Positions 1 to 12,600 of a stretch of DNA of 64,000 nt are shown piece by piece (position 1 is the stretch's first letter; each line of letters begins with the position of its first letter). Origin of the DNA: Monarcha castaneiventris obscurior. Its lineage: Eukaryota > Chordata > Aves > Passeriformes > Monarchidae. Position numbers and translations under genes: made by a program. The notes beneath the pieces were generated by a model. The model saw only the letters and a list, made by a program, of their open reading frames with translations. It was not told the origin of the DNA and searched no databases. Location: NCBI GenBank assembly GCA_026261815.1, contig JAMPIT010000434.1:14877001-14941000 (forward strand). The letters are read 5' to 3'.

Positions 1-691
1 TATTTTGGAAAATAAGGAGCAGCATCAAGAAATTTCTTACACCTCAGCTACTTTTCTGAGTGTTGAGAGAATTTTCCAGTTTTTGATGTGTATTCTTTAA
101 TACTGGGTATTTCTGGTTCTTATCTTGTTTTCTAATGGGCCAAAAATCCTACAGAAATGGAGAAGGTGTCTTAGAAGACAGTATTAAAAGCATGGATGAT
201 AGTAGCAAAGAAGCTGGTAGAATATAATAATAGAAATAACTTTATGCGTGTTGGGGTGTGGGCAAGCTCCTTGCCTTTCACTGACATCAAGACTAGATTC
301 AAAATTGAGTTCCAGCAGTAGGAGAAATTTGTTGTTAGTGAATCATTGAAGTGTTTATTTTGTTATTGATAAAAAAAGATCAACGTAAGCAAAAACACTT
401 CTGGAAAAAGGTGGAATATAAAAGTATAGCGGTTCAGTGGACTTCCTCTCTCAAATGATGTAGTTGAAGGGCTGGTGTAGAAGATAGTTGCCTGATACGT
501 AGTTGTTCCTGGAGCATTACCTATTTCTCAATTTAAATAGTAAGGGTGAAATGGTGCCCAAGGATACAGAATCTTGGAAGTTACAGTACACAAGGGCCCC
601 AAGCTGAAATTCGTCCTCATACTCATGGCAGTGGGAGGTTTTGAGGCCATGCCAGATGTCCAGCCTGTTGGTGAGGGCAATTCCTTGATGC
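1..691. other. Non-coding DNA, no feature seen
   Basis: AT-rich sequence with no recognisable gene, repeat or RNA. Long open frames that enter this stretch from the right on both strands come from the adjacent minisatellite, which lacks stop codons in any frame, so they are not evidence of coding. Confidence 0.6.
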
Positions 692-1207
692 CTTCCTGCC
701 CTTGTGTCCGTGCTGTGCCACAGCCACGCTTCCTGCCCTTGTGTCCGTGCTGTGCCACGGCCGTGCTTCCTGCCCGTGTGTCCGTGCTGTGCCACGGCCA
801 TGCTTCCTGTCCTTGTGTCCGTGCTGTGCCATGGCCATGCTTCCTGTCCTTGTGTCCGTGCTGTGCCATGGCCACGCTTCCTGTCCTTGTGTCCGTGCTG
901 TGCCATGGCCATGCTTCCTGTCCGTGTGTCTGTGCTGTGCCATGGCCACGCTTCCTGTCCTTGTGTCCGTGCTGTGCCATGGCCATGCTTCCTGTCCGTG
1001 TGTCCGTGCTGTGCCATGGCCACACTTCCTGCCCTTGTGTCCGTGCTGTGCCATGGCCATGCTTCCTGTCCTTGTGTCCGTGCTGTGCCATGGCCATGCT
1101 TCCTGTCCGTGTGTCCGTGCTGTGCCATGGCCATGCTTCCTGTCCGTGTGTCCGTGCTGTGCCATGGCCATGCTTCCTGCCCGTGTGTCCTGCCGTGCTT
1201 CCGCCAG
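692..1207. repeat. 37-bp minisatellite (13 full units plus a partial one)
   Basis: Thirteen consecutive units of exactly 37 bp start at 692, 729, 766 and so on to 1136. A degenerate partial 14th starts at 1173. Each unit begins CTTCCTG(T/C)CC, continues (T/G)TGTGTCCGTGCTGTGCC and ends ATGGCCATG or a close variant. Units 1-3 carry CAC(A/G)GCC where units 4-13 carry CATGGCC, so the left edge is the most diverged part, as is usual for tandem arrays. A second polymorphic site alternates CCTTGTG and CCGTGTG. The unit has no stop codon in any of six frames, and 37 is not a multiple of 3, so all three frames on both strands stay open across the array. The overlapping predicted proteins of 189-365 residues are therefore artefacts. 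I see no splice sites or conserved protein that would make it coding. Confidence 0.95.
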
Positions 1208-3951
1208 CCCTGCTCTGATGCCCTGGGGCACTGCAATACAGGCTCTGTGGTGTGCTTGTGTGCCAGGGAGCAGGGCAGATCTCTGCTAACTCTTGATCTC
1301 ATCCTGTGCAGCTGACTCAAGTAAACCAGAACCACATTCTGGATCACTCCAGAGGGCAGATTAGTAGTCTGTGTTACTGTGTGTGGCCACAAATGGAGCT
1401 GCCTCAGCAGCTGAGGAAGCAACTCTTTCCTGGGCTGGAGTCTCCTGATCCTCATACTTGTGTAATACTGTGCTGCTGCCAGTGAATGCAGCAGTACTTC
1501 TGAACTGTAAACAAACACAAACGTCCTAGAGGAGGAAGAGTGCTTATATTCGTGATTTCCCACTGCATTTGCAGAGGCAGAAAGCTGTTGGCAGTAATAA
1601 GACACAAACTTCAAAAGAGACTGAAAAGATAATGTGCCGTTAATAAAATCTGCATAGCTGCTTCTGTTGATTGCACTGAGAAATCACAGAGAGAACTAGT
1701 GCAAGTAGCAGGATATTCCTGTGGTAAGATTTTACTGAAATATATCTGCCTAACTGTATTTCATTTCATCTGGGCAGCTGTGTCTGATTACCTTGTCTCA
1801 TGTGATGGTTTCCTTCATGCCTTTGTACTTGTGACACTGCAGCTCAGCCCATCTTTGCCTATGTTAGCAGCAAGCTTGGAATTCATCCCTTTACAAAAAA
1901 ATCAATTGAGCCAGCTCCTGTTCTCTGCAGTGGTTGTGTAACTTGAGATAGTGCATTATCTGCTAGACAAGAATGCCTGTGAGTGGTTTCCATGTGCTTA
2001 GGTGAGTCCCAGGAACTCAAAGGAAGGATCTAGTGGCCAAGCTGGGAAAGAATATGACTGACTAGAAATCAAGAAGGTTATATTCTATAGAAGAAATTTG
2101 GAAGATGGCAGAGCCCAATGTCTGGAATGCTAAAGTAGGAAAAAAACGAAGTAGGTACCTTTCTAGTGACCACAAACAAGCCCACAGCTGTCAGAGAGGC
2201 ACACTGCATACTCCCCCACTGCTTCCCCATGGTGACAGATGTCCTACTTTTGCAATTCAACACTCTGGTCATGCTAACTTATGAATTATACAAGGAAAAA
2301 ACACAAAAATCAGTTCACCCATCACTGAAAAGAAGCTACCTCTAGGCTGCAACATTGTCACTGTTTAATGGTGTGGGACAACTGTATAGAGCACTTGACT
2401 TCAGGAAAATATTAAGCATAAGATAGTGATTAATTTTTTTAAAAATGACCTGCTAATACTCTAACTTTGCATGCTTGGAAGCCCAGACACATATGCATTG
2501 CTTTTTCATGTCCATGCATTTCCAAGATACTTTTTCCTTTATCTGATTGAAAGCAGAACCTTACTGCCCTATCCAATGTTGACCTGAGGGAAAAATCCAA
2601 CCAGATCATAACCATGAGCATTTCTGGTAACACCTGCACCTTCTCCCTCCTGGCCTTTTATACAGGTAGATAGCGGAGCTAATCCTGCATAGTTTAAAGG
2701 AAGATTTTTTCCAACAACTCTGATAGCAAAAATATATTTGCTTTGATTTATGAAAATTTAAAATGTTTTGGGCATAGGGGATCAAACTTTGTGCATACTT
2801 AGTAGCACTTTTTTGCATTATTTATGTCTTCAACTGCAAACAATAGCAGCAGTATTTATACTTGGGAAATAAATTGTGCAGTTCAACATGGCCTGAGCTA
2901 GTTGTCTGTAGAATAAACTTTCCCCGCACTGAAAGATGTAAAAATACCACAACAAAAGATGTTCTGAGAAAATATTTGGATGGAGAAAAGTACATAGGAG
3001 TGGCAGACCAATCCTGGAAAATAGTGCAGTACTATTTTCTAGTGATACACAAAAAAAATTGGCAAACTTTCAGGTATTGGGGCTTGAACTTGGGTGGGAA
3101 TGATATTTTAATGTAACTGCTTTTCCACTTACTTAAGAAGTAGCAAATGCTCAAAAGTTATGAAAGGAAGAGATTGATCTAGCCCTCCCAGACCACTGAA
3201 CACAGAAAAAAGCATTTGACCTCCTTTTCTCATTTTCATTTGGGATAACAAATATCAGTTCATATGTTTGGTAGTAATTAATCCATGCGTTATTTTTGTG
3301 AGTCATGCACAAACATTTTTATTAATTTAAGTATCCCAGTACAGACAAAGCAGAAAATTTAGCTGGGCTCCTCTCCTGTTCTCCTTTCCTCTCCCTCTCC
3401 TTCTCTTCATGGCATAATCCCACATCACCACATCCCCACAGTTCCACGGATATATGTGGCATTTTGGACAAAAAAAATCTGATGGCTGTGGTGGCTTTGC
3501 CATAGGCAAACATTTTCAGAAATGCTCAGTTGCTGCACTTGCTTTTCCTTTTCTGTGTAAGTACAATGAAGTCACTGATCTACCCTTTCCTCCATATTCT
3601 CCTGAGGTGAAATGCCATACATGGTTTCCTGCAATCCTAGTAGTAATTTCTTTGCACAGGGCCTGGTGGGAGAAGAAACAGTTTGCAGATGACATTTACA
3701 GAATGAGATGATGGCATATGTTTAGGACTAAATGGAGTTGTCAGACACTAATTGATTCACATGTCAACCTCTTGCTCTTCATGTAAGGTGCATAGGGAAC
3801 ATTATAGCTTGCAACTTGTCTAGGGCAAGGATTGTTTCCGGTGTTTGGATATTCTTGTTAATTGTCTCCCTGCATTCTGTGAACTGCAGTAGACTAAGAG
3901 GCCAGAAAATACTTGTTTTTAGAGGTTTCAGTTTTCATATGCATTTGAACA
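1208..3951. other. Non-coding DNA, no gene seen
   Basis: No gene or transposon recognised. The only compositional feature is a pyrimidine-rich run at about 3367-3410 (CT-rich on the + strand). Short open frames of 60-85 codons have no family resemblance and fit chance expectation in AT-rich DNA. Confidence 0.55.
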
Positions 3952-4955
3952 TCATAGAGTTACATAATGGTTTGGGTTGGAAGGGACCTTAAGTTCATTC
4001 TAGTTCCAAACCCCCTGCCATGAGCAGGGACACCTTTCACTAGACCAGGTAGTTCCAAGTCCTGGTCAGCCTGGCCTTGAGCACTTTCAGGGTGGGGCAT
4101 CCACAGCTTCTCTGGGCAAACTCTGCCGGTGCCCAGCCACCCTCTCAGTAAAGAATTTCTTCTCAATGTCTAATCTAAACCTACTTTCTTCTAGCTTGAA
4201 GTCATTCCTCCTCGTCCTGCTACCCCATGCTCTTGTAAAAAGTCTTCCTCCCGCTTTCTTGTTGGCTCCCTGCAGGTACTGGTAGGTTGCAATTAGGTCA
4301 CTGTGAGGCCTTCTCTTTTCCAGGCTGAACAATTCTGATTCTCCCTGCTTTTTCTCATGGGAGAGGTGTTCCATCCCTCTGGTCATCTTGGTGGCCTCTT
4401 CTGGACTCTCACCCTACTGGTCGATGTCCCTCCTGTGCTGGAGGCCCCAGGGCTGGATGTGGCACAGCAGGTGGGGTCTCACCAGAGCAGAGGGGCAGAA
4501 TCCCCTCCCTCCCCTGCTGCCCCCAGTGCTTTGGATGCAGTCCAGGACATGTTTGGCTTTCAGGGCTGCAGGGGCACTTGGCTGGGCTGTGTCCAGCCTC
4601 TCACTCACCAGGACCCTGAGCCTTCTCGTCCTGGCTGCCCTCGATCTGTTCATCCCCAGCCTGGGCTGATGCTGGGGGTTGCCTGGACACAGGTGCAGCA
4701 CCAGCACTTGGTGTTGTTAAACCCCGTAAGATTCCCATGGTCCCACTTCTTCAGTTTGTCCAGGACCATCTGGGTAGCCCCATCCCTTACGTTTGTCAAC
4801 TGCACCCTTCAGCTTGGTGTCATCTGCAAACTTGCTGAGGGTGCACTCAATCCCTTTGTCTATGTCATTAATGAAGATATTAAATGAAACTGGTCCAAAT
4901 ACAACCCCTGAGGGACACCATTTGTCACTGATCCCCACTGGGACTCGACCACTAA
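3952..4955 (-). mobile_element. CR1 LINE, 5'-truncated, minus strand
   Basis: The + strand reads the reverse complement of a chicken-repeat-1 (CR1) non-LTR retrotransposon. The 3' end lies near 3952, with the diagnostic stretch TGGTTTGGGTTGGAAGGGAC just inside it (about 3968-3987). The 3' UTR follows, and then the C-terminal half of ORF2 up to about 4955. The reverse transcriptase fragment is annotated separately. 5' truncation is the normal outcome of CR1 insertion. The 3' tail repeats are diverged and the reading frame is broken, so this is an old, inactive copy. The 5' boundary is approximate because similarity fades around 4950. Confidence 0.93.
4717..4920 (-). pseudogene. CR1 ORF2 reverse transcriptase remnant
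   Basis: Read on the minus strand, this encodes a piece of the CR1 reverse transcriptase palm. NIFIND lies at 4864-4881 and the catalytic-motif variant FADD at 4819-4830, followed by TKL. The family's usual box is (F/Y)ADD, in which the two aspartates bind metal. Upstream of NIFIND (about 4882-4915) the family's SGVPQGS-type motif is shifted by what looks like a single-base deletion, so the domain cannot be read in one frame. Only a fragment of the roughly 900-residue ORF2 is present, and no endonuclease domain remains. Confidence 0.85.
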
Positions 4956-6169
4956 GATGAATAGAGGTGGAAATCTTGGTTGTTGCTTCTGTCAAAGCAA
5001 ACGTGTCTATATAAGGCAGTGAAATATATAATTGTAAGTGCTGTCATTGCAAACTGTCTTTTGGAATTTCTCATAAAGGTTTGATTAGGACAGCCAGAGT
5101 TGAGATTCCTTTCTGGAGGCATGCTGTACTTGAATGACTTTAGAGGAGAAAAAAACACCCTGGCTTGAAATGTTCTAAAAGTATGAACAGGAAATGCATA
5201 CTTTTCACTCTAATTTCTTTAATGAGCTTAATGTAAAAAAGAACCTGCCATTGCTCTAAGGTTAATGGTGCAGGCAGTTTTCACTGAAGTTGGGCTGACT
5301 TTGGCAATTCCCTTTCATACTCTTTCTCCCAGGCCTTGTGGTGTTTCCCATAGCAGAGTGGGCTAAGACTGTTGAGAAATGCAGAGCTGTGTGGATGCAC
5401 ACGTGCATGTGAAAGCAGGAATGTTTACTTTCCAAGCAACTGAAATGCATGAGAGAATAAATATGCATTTTCTTAGTATATAGTTGCATCTGCCATAGCA
5501 AGCTGATCCTTCATACCTAAATAACAAACATGTTTTAGGAAAACAAGAAGCATAACTATCCTAACATCTCGAGCCGCCGTCTTTGTTCAAAACCTTACTG
5601 ATGCTCCCTCAACGCTTCCTCCAGAGTGCTCCCAACTTCTTTGATTACTGCTGCAGTGCCACAGAGTAACTGAGAAGTGACCAAGAAGCTGTTCAAACCA
5701 CCTTCAGAAAGGCTTGGGATCCAGCTCCTTGTATACACTATGGCCAGCAAATTTTAAAAAAAAAAAAAATTAGATTCCAGTTTGTTACCAATTACATGTT
5801 TACAAAATGCTTTCTTGGTGCTTTGGCATGTATGGCATGAAGAAAGATGAGCCATTGCGCTTTTTTCTTTCCTGAGCATTTCTTTATGCAGATTTCTCCT
5901 GCTATAGGATTACAAGCTGGCAGAATAATGCCTGGCAGGAATTGATAAAGAATTGCAACATGAATCCCTGCAGGGCACATTGGGGCAAGTTTGTTATAGG
6001 AACAGTCTTCCTCTGTTTACATGAACAAAAGCTGGGTTTGACAGTTTCACTGATCAGCAGCTTTGGGAGTGTGTGAACTCGCTGTTTTTCTGTGCGGCTT
6101 TTTCTAGTTTTCTCTACAGTAGCAGCAATCTCTCTTTTCAAACTGGCCTCTTTCAGAGTGTTGTCAGCC
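4956..6169. other. Non-coding DNA, no gene seen
   Basis: No gene recognised. There is a 14-base A run at 5756-5769. Short open frames lack any recognisable domain. Confidence 0.5.
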
Positions 6170-6227
6170 TGGGTTGGGCCAGGTAATCCTTGAGGTCTCC
6201 TTCCCACCTGGTATTCTGTGATTCTCA
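6170..6227 (+). mobile_element. CR1 3'-end fragment
   Basis: A short piece matching the last tens of bases of CR1 in sense orientation: TGGGCCAGGTAATCCTTGAG, then a GGTCTCCTTCCCACCTGG-like stretch, then the tail ATTCTGTGATTCTCA. Extreme 5' truncation leaves only the terminal 3' UTR, a common form of CR1 insertion. Confidence 0.75.
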
Positions 6228-9200
6228 CTGCTTTTCAGTACTTCCCAATGCAGAGCTTATAGAGAGGGTATCACTGATCACAACTGGACTTAGTTTCTCT
6301 TGTACAATGATTTAAAAATGAGAGCAATAGAAGAACATGAATATTGGGGGAAAAGCATGTGGTGATTGTAGGTTAGTTTTTCTCTAAGATTTACTTCCAT
6401 AATTATTGGCTAACAATCCATTTAAAATGAAGTTGTGCTCTGACTGAAAGCAGGTTACATCCATGTTAGAGCTGGTACAGATACAATTCCACTGAGAGCT
6501 TGTGTTGGGGCTAAATTGCAGGCACACTTTTACCATTATCCTTGAGTAGGGGAAGTGATCTGTTTCAGTCTCAACAGCTTCTCAAAACTCAGTCAGACTG
6601 ATGAATCTGAACATGCTATTTCATGTTGAAAGAATACATTTTATTTTCAAGATATTTTAGTTCAGGTTTCAGCAGAGACACAGAGTAGTACCTCTATTTA
6701 AAAATGGTGTTTCACTTGATGTGATCATGGTATTCATGAGAGTCACATGTAAACAGGAGAAGAGTCATTCATTCACTTTTAGATGATGCTTTCCTTCTGC
6801 TGAGCCCACCAGAAAAGTCCTGTCCTGTAGCAGTGCTCCCTGACCTCAAAAACATCTGACAGATTCTTTAAACATACATGTACCTTTTCATTGCATATTT
6901 CCTGTTAGTGATTTTGTAGTACTGCTGGACCTAAAGAAATATAATAGCAGTTGTAGGTGATTTTTTTTTCCCTTTTCCTTTTTCCCTTTTCCTTTTCTGT
7001 TCCTTTTTATTTCTTGCTTCTCAGTACAGGGTGTGACCGTGCAGAAAATTATCATCTCAGAGGAGAAACAGAATTCCATCACAACAAAAAATTGTAAGGC
7101 TGCTGTAGCTATGCCTGGTCATTATGCTAAAAATAATAATTTTCCTAACCACGTGGTGGGAAAATTTGCATCAAAATTAATGAAAGTGCCACAGTATTTT
7201 CCATGGTAGTATGGTTAAACTTCAAGTCCAAATTAAAAAGGACTTTAATCTATCATTTAGCTTCTTGTTATTTGCTTTTCCTGCTACACCCACTTCCGAC
7301 ACTTGGAATTATGATTAAACAAAGAAGTAGCAGAATCAGTTGCAGCCAGAGATTCTTGTGTGCCCCTTCTTTTGCCTTGACTTCCTCTAATTTGTTGCTA
7401 ACGCTTTCTGTGAGAACAATTGTTATGGAAGTGGCTTCACTAAGAGGAAGAGTGACTTCACGTCAGAAGAGGTTACCAGTTCTTCAAAAAATCTCTGCTG
7501 CTTCTACAACTCTTGGTTGCAAGAGCAATATATGTGAAGTAAGTCCAGTTTCTATTTTGCAAGTGTGCAGTTTTGAACAGCTTGAGCTGTACTGAGGAGA
7601 AGAAAGTATAGTGAGGCAATTGCCAGTTCAGTTCACAACATTCAGTTCAAAAGCTTCACCTCCCAAAGATGGTGGCCACTGGGTCCAAGTCAGTGTTTAC
7701 ACTCTTTCTTTTCATGTGCGTTTACACTCAGCTACAACATACAGAGCATCTTTCATAATAAAGCCATAAATTCAGCTCTACAACAAGTCTTTGTGGAAGA
7801 AGAGTTTTACTCCTTCCCTAGTACCTGTTGTACAGCGAGTTTGACCAGGTAGTACAGTCATAAGTGACATTGTAATTTCCAGTGACTTCCACAGGGCTGT
7901 GAAGTACATGTTGAATGGATTTCCATTCATCTACTCCAGTCTCAGTTCACTCCCTGGGCTGCAGAACTGCAGAGGGACCAAGAAGATGACAGAGTACTGT
8001 TCATTCAGTGGTGTCCTGCCTCTGGACCTACAGGCACAATCCAACCCAAAGTGGTTTTCAGACTCAGAAGCAGTTTCTTACAAACAACAGGCGATTGCAA
8101 ACATCAGGAGAGCTTCTCAAAATACAGAAATACACTTTGTAAAATGGTAGACAGTGCAAACAGCAGACATTATTATAAAAGAGCAGTTCCTAGACAAAGT
8201 TTTCATTAACAAATACAAATTAATGTCTTATGACAGTTCACTTTACTGTGTGAAAAATAGCTTTGGTCTTTGTTGAAAAGCCATTTAAATACAGTATCAT
8301 AGCATTGTCACTGATTTAACCTCTAAGGACTAAATGGCCAGAAGGCTGAAAATGGGAACCTAATTCCTGGTGGTTGTGAGACTGGTATGCATTTGCTACA
8401 TTATCAGGTGAGCAAGCACTTGGGTGTGGAATTAGCCTTTTTGTTTACAGAAACAGATGTATTTGCAAATGCTAGTTTAGGAAGCTGTTTTGAAAATGAG
8501 ATTGAAAGGCAAAGAGGAAATCATACCCCTTTATGAATGGTCTGCTTTGACAGTTTCATATCTCTAAAGCCTTTCTTCTTTTCTGCTGAGCTAATTGGGA
8601 TTTCATATAACCTAGTGTCATCATTTAACTTATAGGATATTCATTCCCTTTAGAGAATTATGCTATTGAAGCATGTTCTAATCGTCTGGTATTAGCCCTA
8701 TTGTGTAGAGTATTAGCAGTAGAATGTGTGTGGGGTTTGGGGCGTGTGAAAAGGAGTCAGACTTTAAATGCCAAACCAGACCAAGAGCTATTCTTCTGGT
8801 ACACACAACCAGGGATTTATCAACACTGCTGTTTTTTCAGATTGTGCATATGACTCTTTTATACTTAACTATAAATAGAAAAGACACGCAAGCACTGGTG
8901 TAACCTTAGTATGTTTTCAGTACATCCTAAAATGATCTGGCATTTGCTTAGGGACTTCAAATTCCTCATTATATTTGCAAAGAAATGAATGGTTTTGTAA
9001 GTCACACAAATTATAGAATTTAGTTCAAAATCAGGTTTTAAGGTATTTATTCAGTTATAAACCATGTAAGTTCTGACAAGTCTATGTACAATACTGTGGG
9101 GACATAGTTTTTAAGAAGTTCTAACAATATTTAATTTATGACTTTTAAAATTTATAATATATGCCTCATTTAGCATTGCTTAGATGCAGATAAAAGTGTT

Positions 9201-9617
9201 TATATGTGCAGGTTACTGTAGACCTGGTTAAAACTGCATTAGATAGATCTTTATATTACTTTCAAAACCTATCCATTTAGGCTGAAATATTCCATTCATT
9301 TTTTTTCCTAAAATTTATATTTTGGAAAGACTAAGCAAGACTTTGAGGATTTGTTGACTTACTTGGTTTGAGAGGATTATGTATTCTCTTATTTGAACAG
9401 TACTTAAATCATGAACTGAAATATCACCTGTAAAGAATCATTTCCAAATGAGAGTCATAACAAATTGGTTTTGACCTGCCTGCTCTGTGAGCATGTGGAA
9501 TCTGACTTCCGAGTGTTTGCAGCAGAGTTGTTTTCTTTATTTTGCTGAGCTCATTATTGTGCACCTAGGAAAGGATGTCCTTTATACACACGTACCCTAA
9601 TTAACTTTGCAGTGATC
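6228..9617. other. Non-coding DNA, no gene seen
   Basis: AT-rich intergenic sequence. It contains the CCTTTT-type simple repeat listed separately. The open frame at 7203-7595 (130 codons) has no recognisable family and no supporting signals, and I treat it as chance. Confidence 0.5.
6957..7010. repeat. Imperfect (CCCTTTT/CCTTTT)n simple repeat
   Basis: A T run followed by several imperfect copies of CCCTTTT and CCTTTT, giving about 50 bp of almost pure pyrimidine on the + strand. Confidence 0.85.
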
Positions 9618-9643
9618 TGGCTGGCCAGCCAAGGTCAAGGTTA
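9618..9643. promoter_or_regulatory. Perfect palindrome abutting a DR0 nuclear-receptor-like site
   Basis: TGGCTGGCCAGCCA (9618-9631) is a perfect 14-bp palindrome. It is followed directly by AGGTCAAGGTTA (9632-9643), two hexamer half-sites with no spacer. DR0 arrangements of AGGTCA are the known preference of the orphan receptor GCNF/NR6A1, and CAAGGTCA-type half-sites suit NR5A/ERR monomers. A homeodomain-type TAATTAA lies about 20 bp upstream (9598-9604). Motif content alone is weak evidence of function. Confidence 0.25.
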
Positions 9644-12600
9644 AGATGGGGAGCTTTTACAACTGTGCAGGATCATTCATCCAGACTTCAGAGCAAGCAG
9701 AATAGAGAATCCTTCCCTGCAGCTTGGCTGCAATTGTAACACATGCTGTTTAATTAATTTCTTTACGGTATTTATACAGTAAACTATTGCAATAAAATCC
9801 CCAGTAATATAGCAGAATTGAAGGAAAGACAGTGCTTTAATTCTAAATATCTGCAAGAAACAGTAGGATTTTGATGATGCCGTTATTTAGACAGGTGTCT
9901 AAATTAGATTACTGTGCAGGACTCCACAGATAGAGAATGACACTGTGGCTTCTCCTCAGGATCCTACAACTTAAGGAAAAGAAGAGAGGCAGGTGATGGT
10001 ACAGAAGGGGCAGCACAGGGGAACAAGGAGACAGCATGGGGCAGTCTGAGAGGAATGCTCTCAGCACACCTTCTGTCTAATGCCTACCAAGTTTTTGTAG
10101 AAAAAGAAGAATTTCATTACAGGGAGCTCTTTTCAAGATTGAAGGAAGCACAAAAATGCTGATGTGAAAATGTAATGAACCTTAATAGAGGCTTTCATTT
10201 TAGCCAAATCAGGGGTGAGAGCTGCTGTTTTGGTGTTTAAAGAGATCTGATTGATAGATAGAGGAAGCTTACATGCAAGTGAAAAATACTAAAATAAAGG
10301 CAAACTTTTTACTATTCCTTTACTGAGAGCGAATTGCATATTTTTATACAGTGCTATGACACTCCAGTTGTCAGTCATCTATACTTGCTACACATATGTT
10401 TAAATGCATAGGAAAAATAAAAATGGTATTTTGTGTTTTTTGGAAAATGCTTTATAATACTTTTAATTGAACAGAAAAACCCCCGAATAACAACAACAAC
10501 AACAAAAAAAGGTATTGGTTCAGGGTTCAGTTAAACCTGAAATTCATAAAGCATTCTCACTTTACAAAGACTACTTTGAGTAGCTTATAATAGCAGAGCT
10601 GCTCAGATCACAGCATAGATGAAAGAGGTTATTCCACTGGGAGTCTTAAATTTAAACTCGTCATCTCTGGTTTGGCTTTTGAAATATGACAAGAGAATCA
10701 ATGATTGCTGCTGTTAAGAGTCTTTGGCTTACTGACAGTCTAGATATTAACAATTTTGAAGTCTCTTCATACCAAGGGACTATTAAGATGAAGCAGTAGC
10801 TTTAAATTAAATACCATAATTCCCTCAATTTATCCTGAAGGAGAGAAGTAATTAGGCTTGTTTATCTGAGAGAAATGAAAGATCAAATTAGAGGGAATGC
10901 CCCTAAACTGACCCTGTGATTAAGCTGAGTTTACCAGAGACTTCAACTTTTTCAGCATTTTAGCTCCCATTCTTTTAGCCATGTTAAACACTTCTTGGTG
11001 TCCAAACTGAAAAATGCCAAACCGTGAACTGAAGTTGTGAATTTTCCTGTTAGCAAAGTCAAGGATCCCATGCTTCAGAAATCATACATCCTCTTTTGCT
11101 TCTCTAAAGTTAGATCCAGTATTGGAGCGAAGATTTTGACCTGGGTTATACAGAATAAAGGCAGCAGTCTTTTTTTGTTAGCAGGGTGAAACTCCTCTGA
11201 CTCTTCAGTTTCACCACATTCTTACTCTTTCCCTGCTTACTCCAGGTGAAAATAATACTTTGCTTTGATGACCAGCTTCATGAAGCTGCAAAACCCAAGG
11301 ATTTTTAGGACTGTAATGAATTAATTCCCAAATAGTAGGTTGTTAGTATAGTTGTCTTTTTAGCTCATTACTGCCTTTTACCTTGCCAGAGGTGGCATTG
11401 AATTGAAGAATTTTTAATGCATGATGTATAGGCCTAGCTAGCCCCTTAGGATCTCCATCAGTTCATTGCTGCATGATTTAGGGGCAACTCTGCTGCAGTT
11501 AGGGCTAATGATCACCAGTGAGAAGGAAAGCAGGAGAAATTATAAGGCATTGAAAGTCATTAATACTGACAAAAAAACCCTGTAATATTATTTTTTTAAG
11601 AGAGGGTTTCTGATTTCTCTACTGGCTATTTTTATACCCGTTGTTAAGTTTACTAAGTAACTAATTTCATTGATCTATAAGAATTAAATTCACAAAGCCA
11701 TTTAAAGAAACTGCTGTCATAGCTTTTCCACATTTCCCTGATGAATACTTCGCACTTTCATTAGATTTCTTATGCTTCTATTTCTAGTTAGGGCATGCAA
11801 CTCCTTCCATATTTAAAGACTATTCAGTAGCATAGTTTCAAGCCAAGCAGCAGCCCTGTTTAAGACAAAATAGCTTTGTTGAAAGCTAACTCTGTCTTTA
11901 CTAAATGGTATCAGGGCTCTAGAGAAAGATAATTTTCATGTGAGGATGTAGAACCTTGATGAAGGTATTAAGAGTAAATAAAAAATTATTTATTTGTTGT
12001 AATTTTCTGTGCCACTTGTCCAAATGGTTTGATCTCTATTTTTTTTTTCTTTCCTATTTAGATGGTAGCTGTTGGAGGCAAGCTTGACTGTCACTGTGTT
12101 ACTAGATGTTGTAGTAGTGTGTATTTAGTAGTAAATGCAAATAGCTTTATTGGCTCAAGTGTCACATGAGAGGTAGGGATGTTTGAGTAGCTGCAGTGGT
12201 GGTGCTCCCCTCTGATGGCAGAGTGAGATGATAATTGTAAAATGTGTTGTGTTTTACATGCTACATGCAGAAATTCACACGTGTGTGTATGGGGACAAAA
12301 TGGACTTGCTTTTTCATTTTTATGAGGAAAAACACAGGGTAGGAGGCTCTGGATATCAGTCTGTAGAAGAGAAAATACTATTTTGGTACACGTTAGTGTG
12401 GTGAGTCCAGCTTCTTCAGATTCCTCTGCAGAGCTTCTCTCTTAGCTGTTTTTCAAGCAGCCCCTGAAAAATGGCATTCTCATTTCCTCTCCAACCAAAG
12501 GCGTTTTCTGCTTCTCTTTTTATTAATACTTTCCAGCTGGCAAAATAAGACAAATTGTAGGAACCTCCAAGTCTTTTGGGTATTTACAAAATATTTGTAC

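Noticed and set aside
517..1614. 365-codon minus-strand open frame and five overlapping ones across the minisatellite
   Set aside because: The 37-bp unit lacks stops in all frames, so open frames are guaranteed. There is no conserved domain and no start or splice support.
4357..4887. 176-codon plus-strand open frame
   Set aside because: It is antisense to the CR1 element at 3952-4955, whose coding strand is the minus strand.
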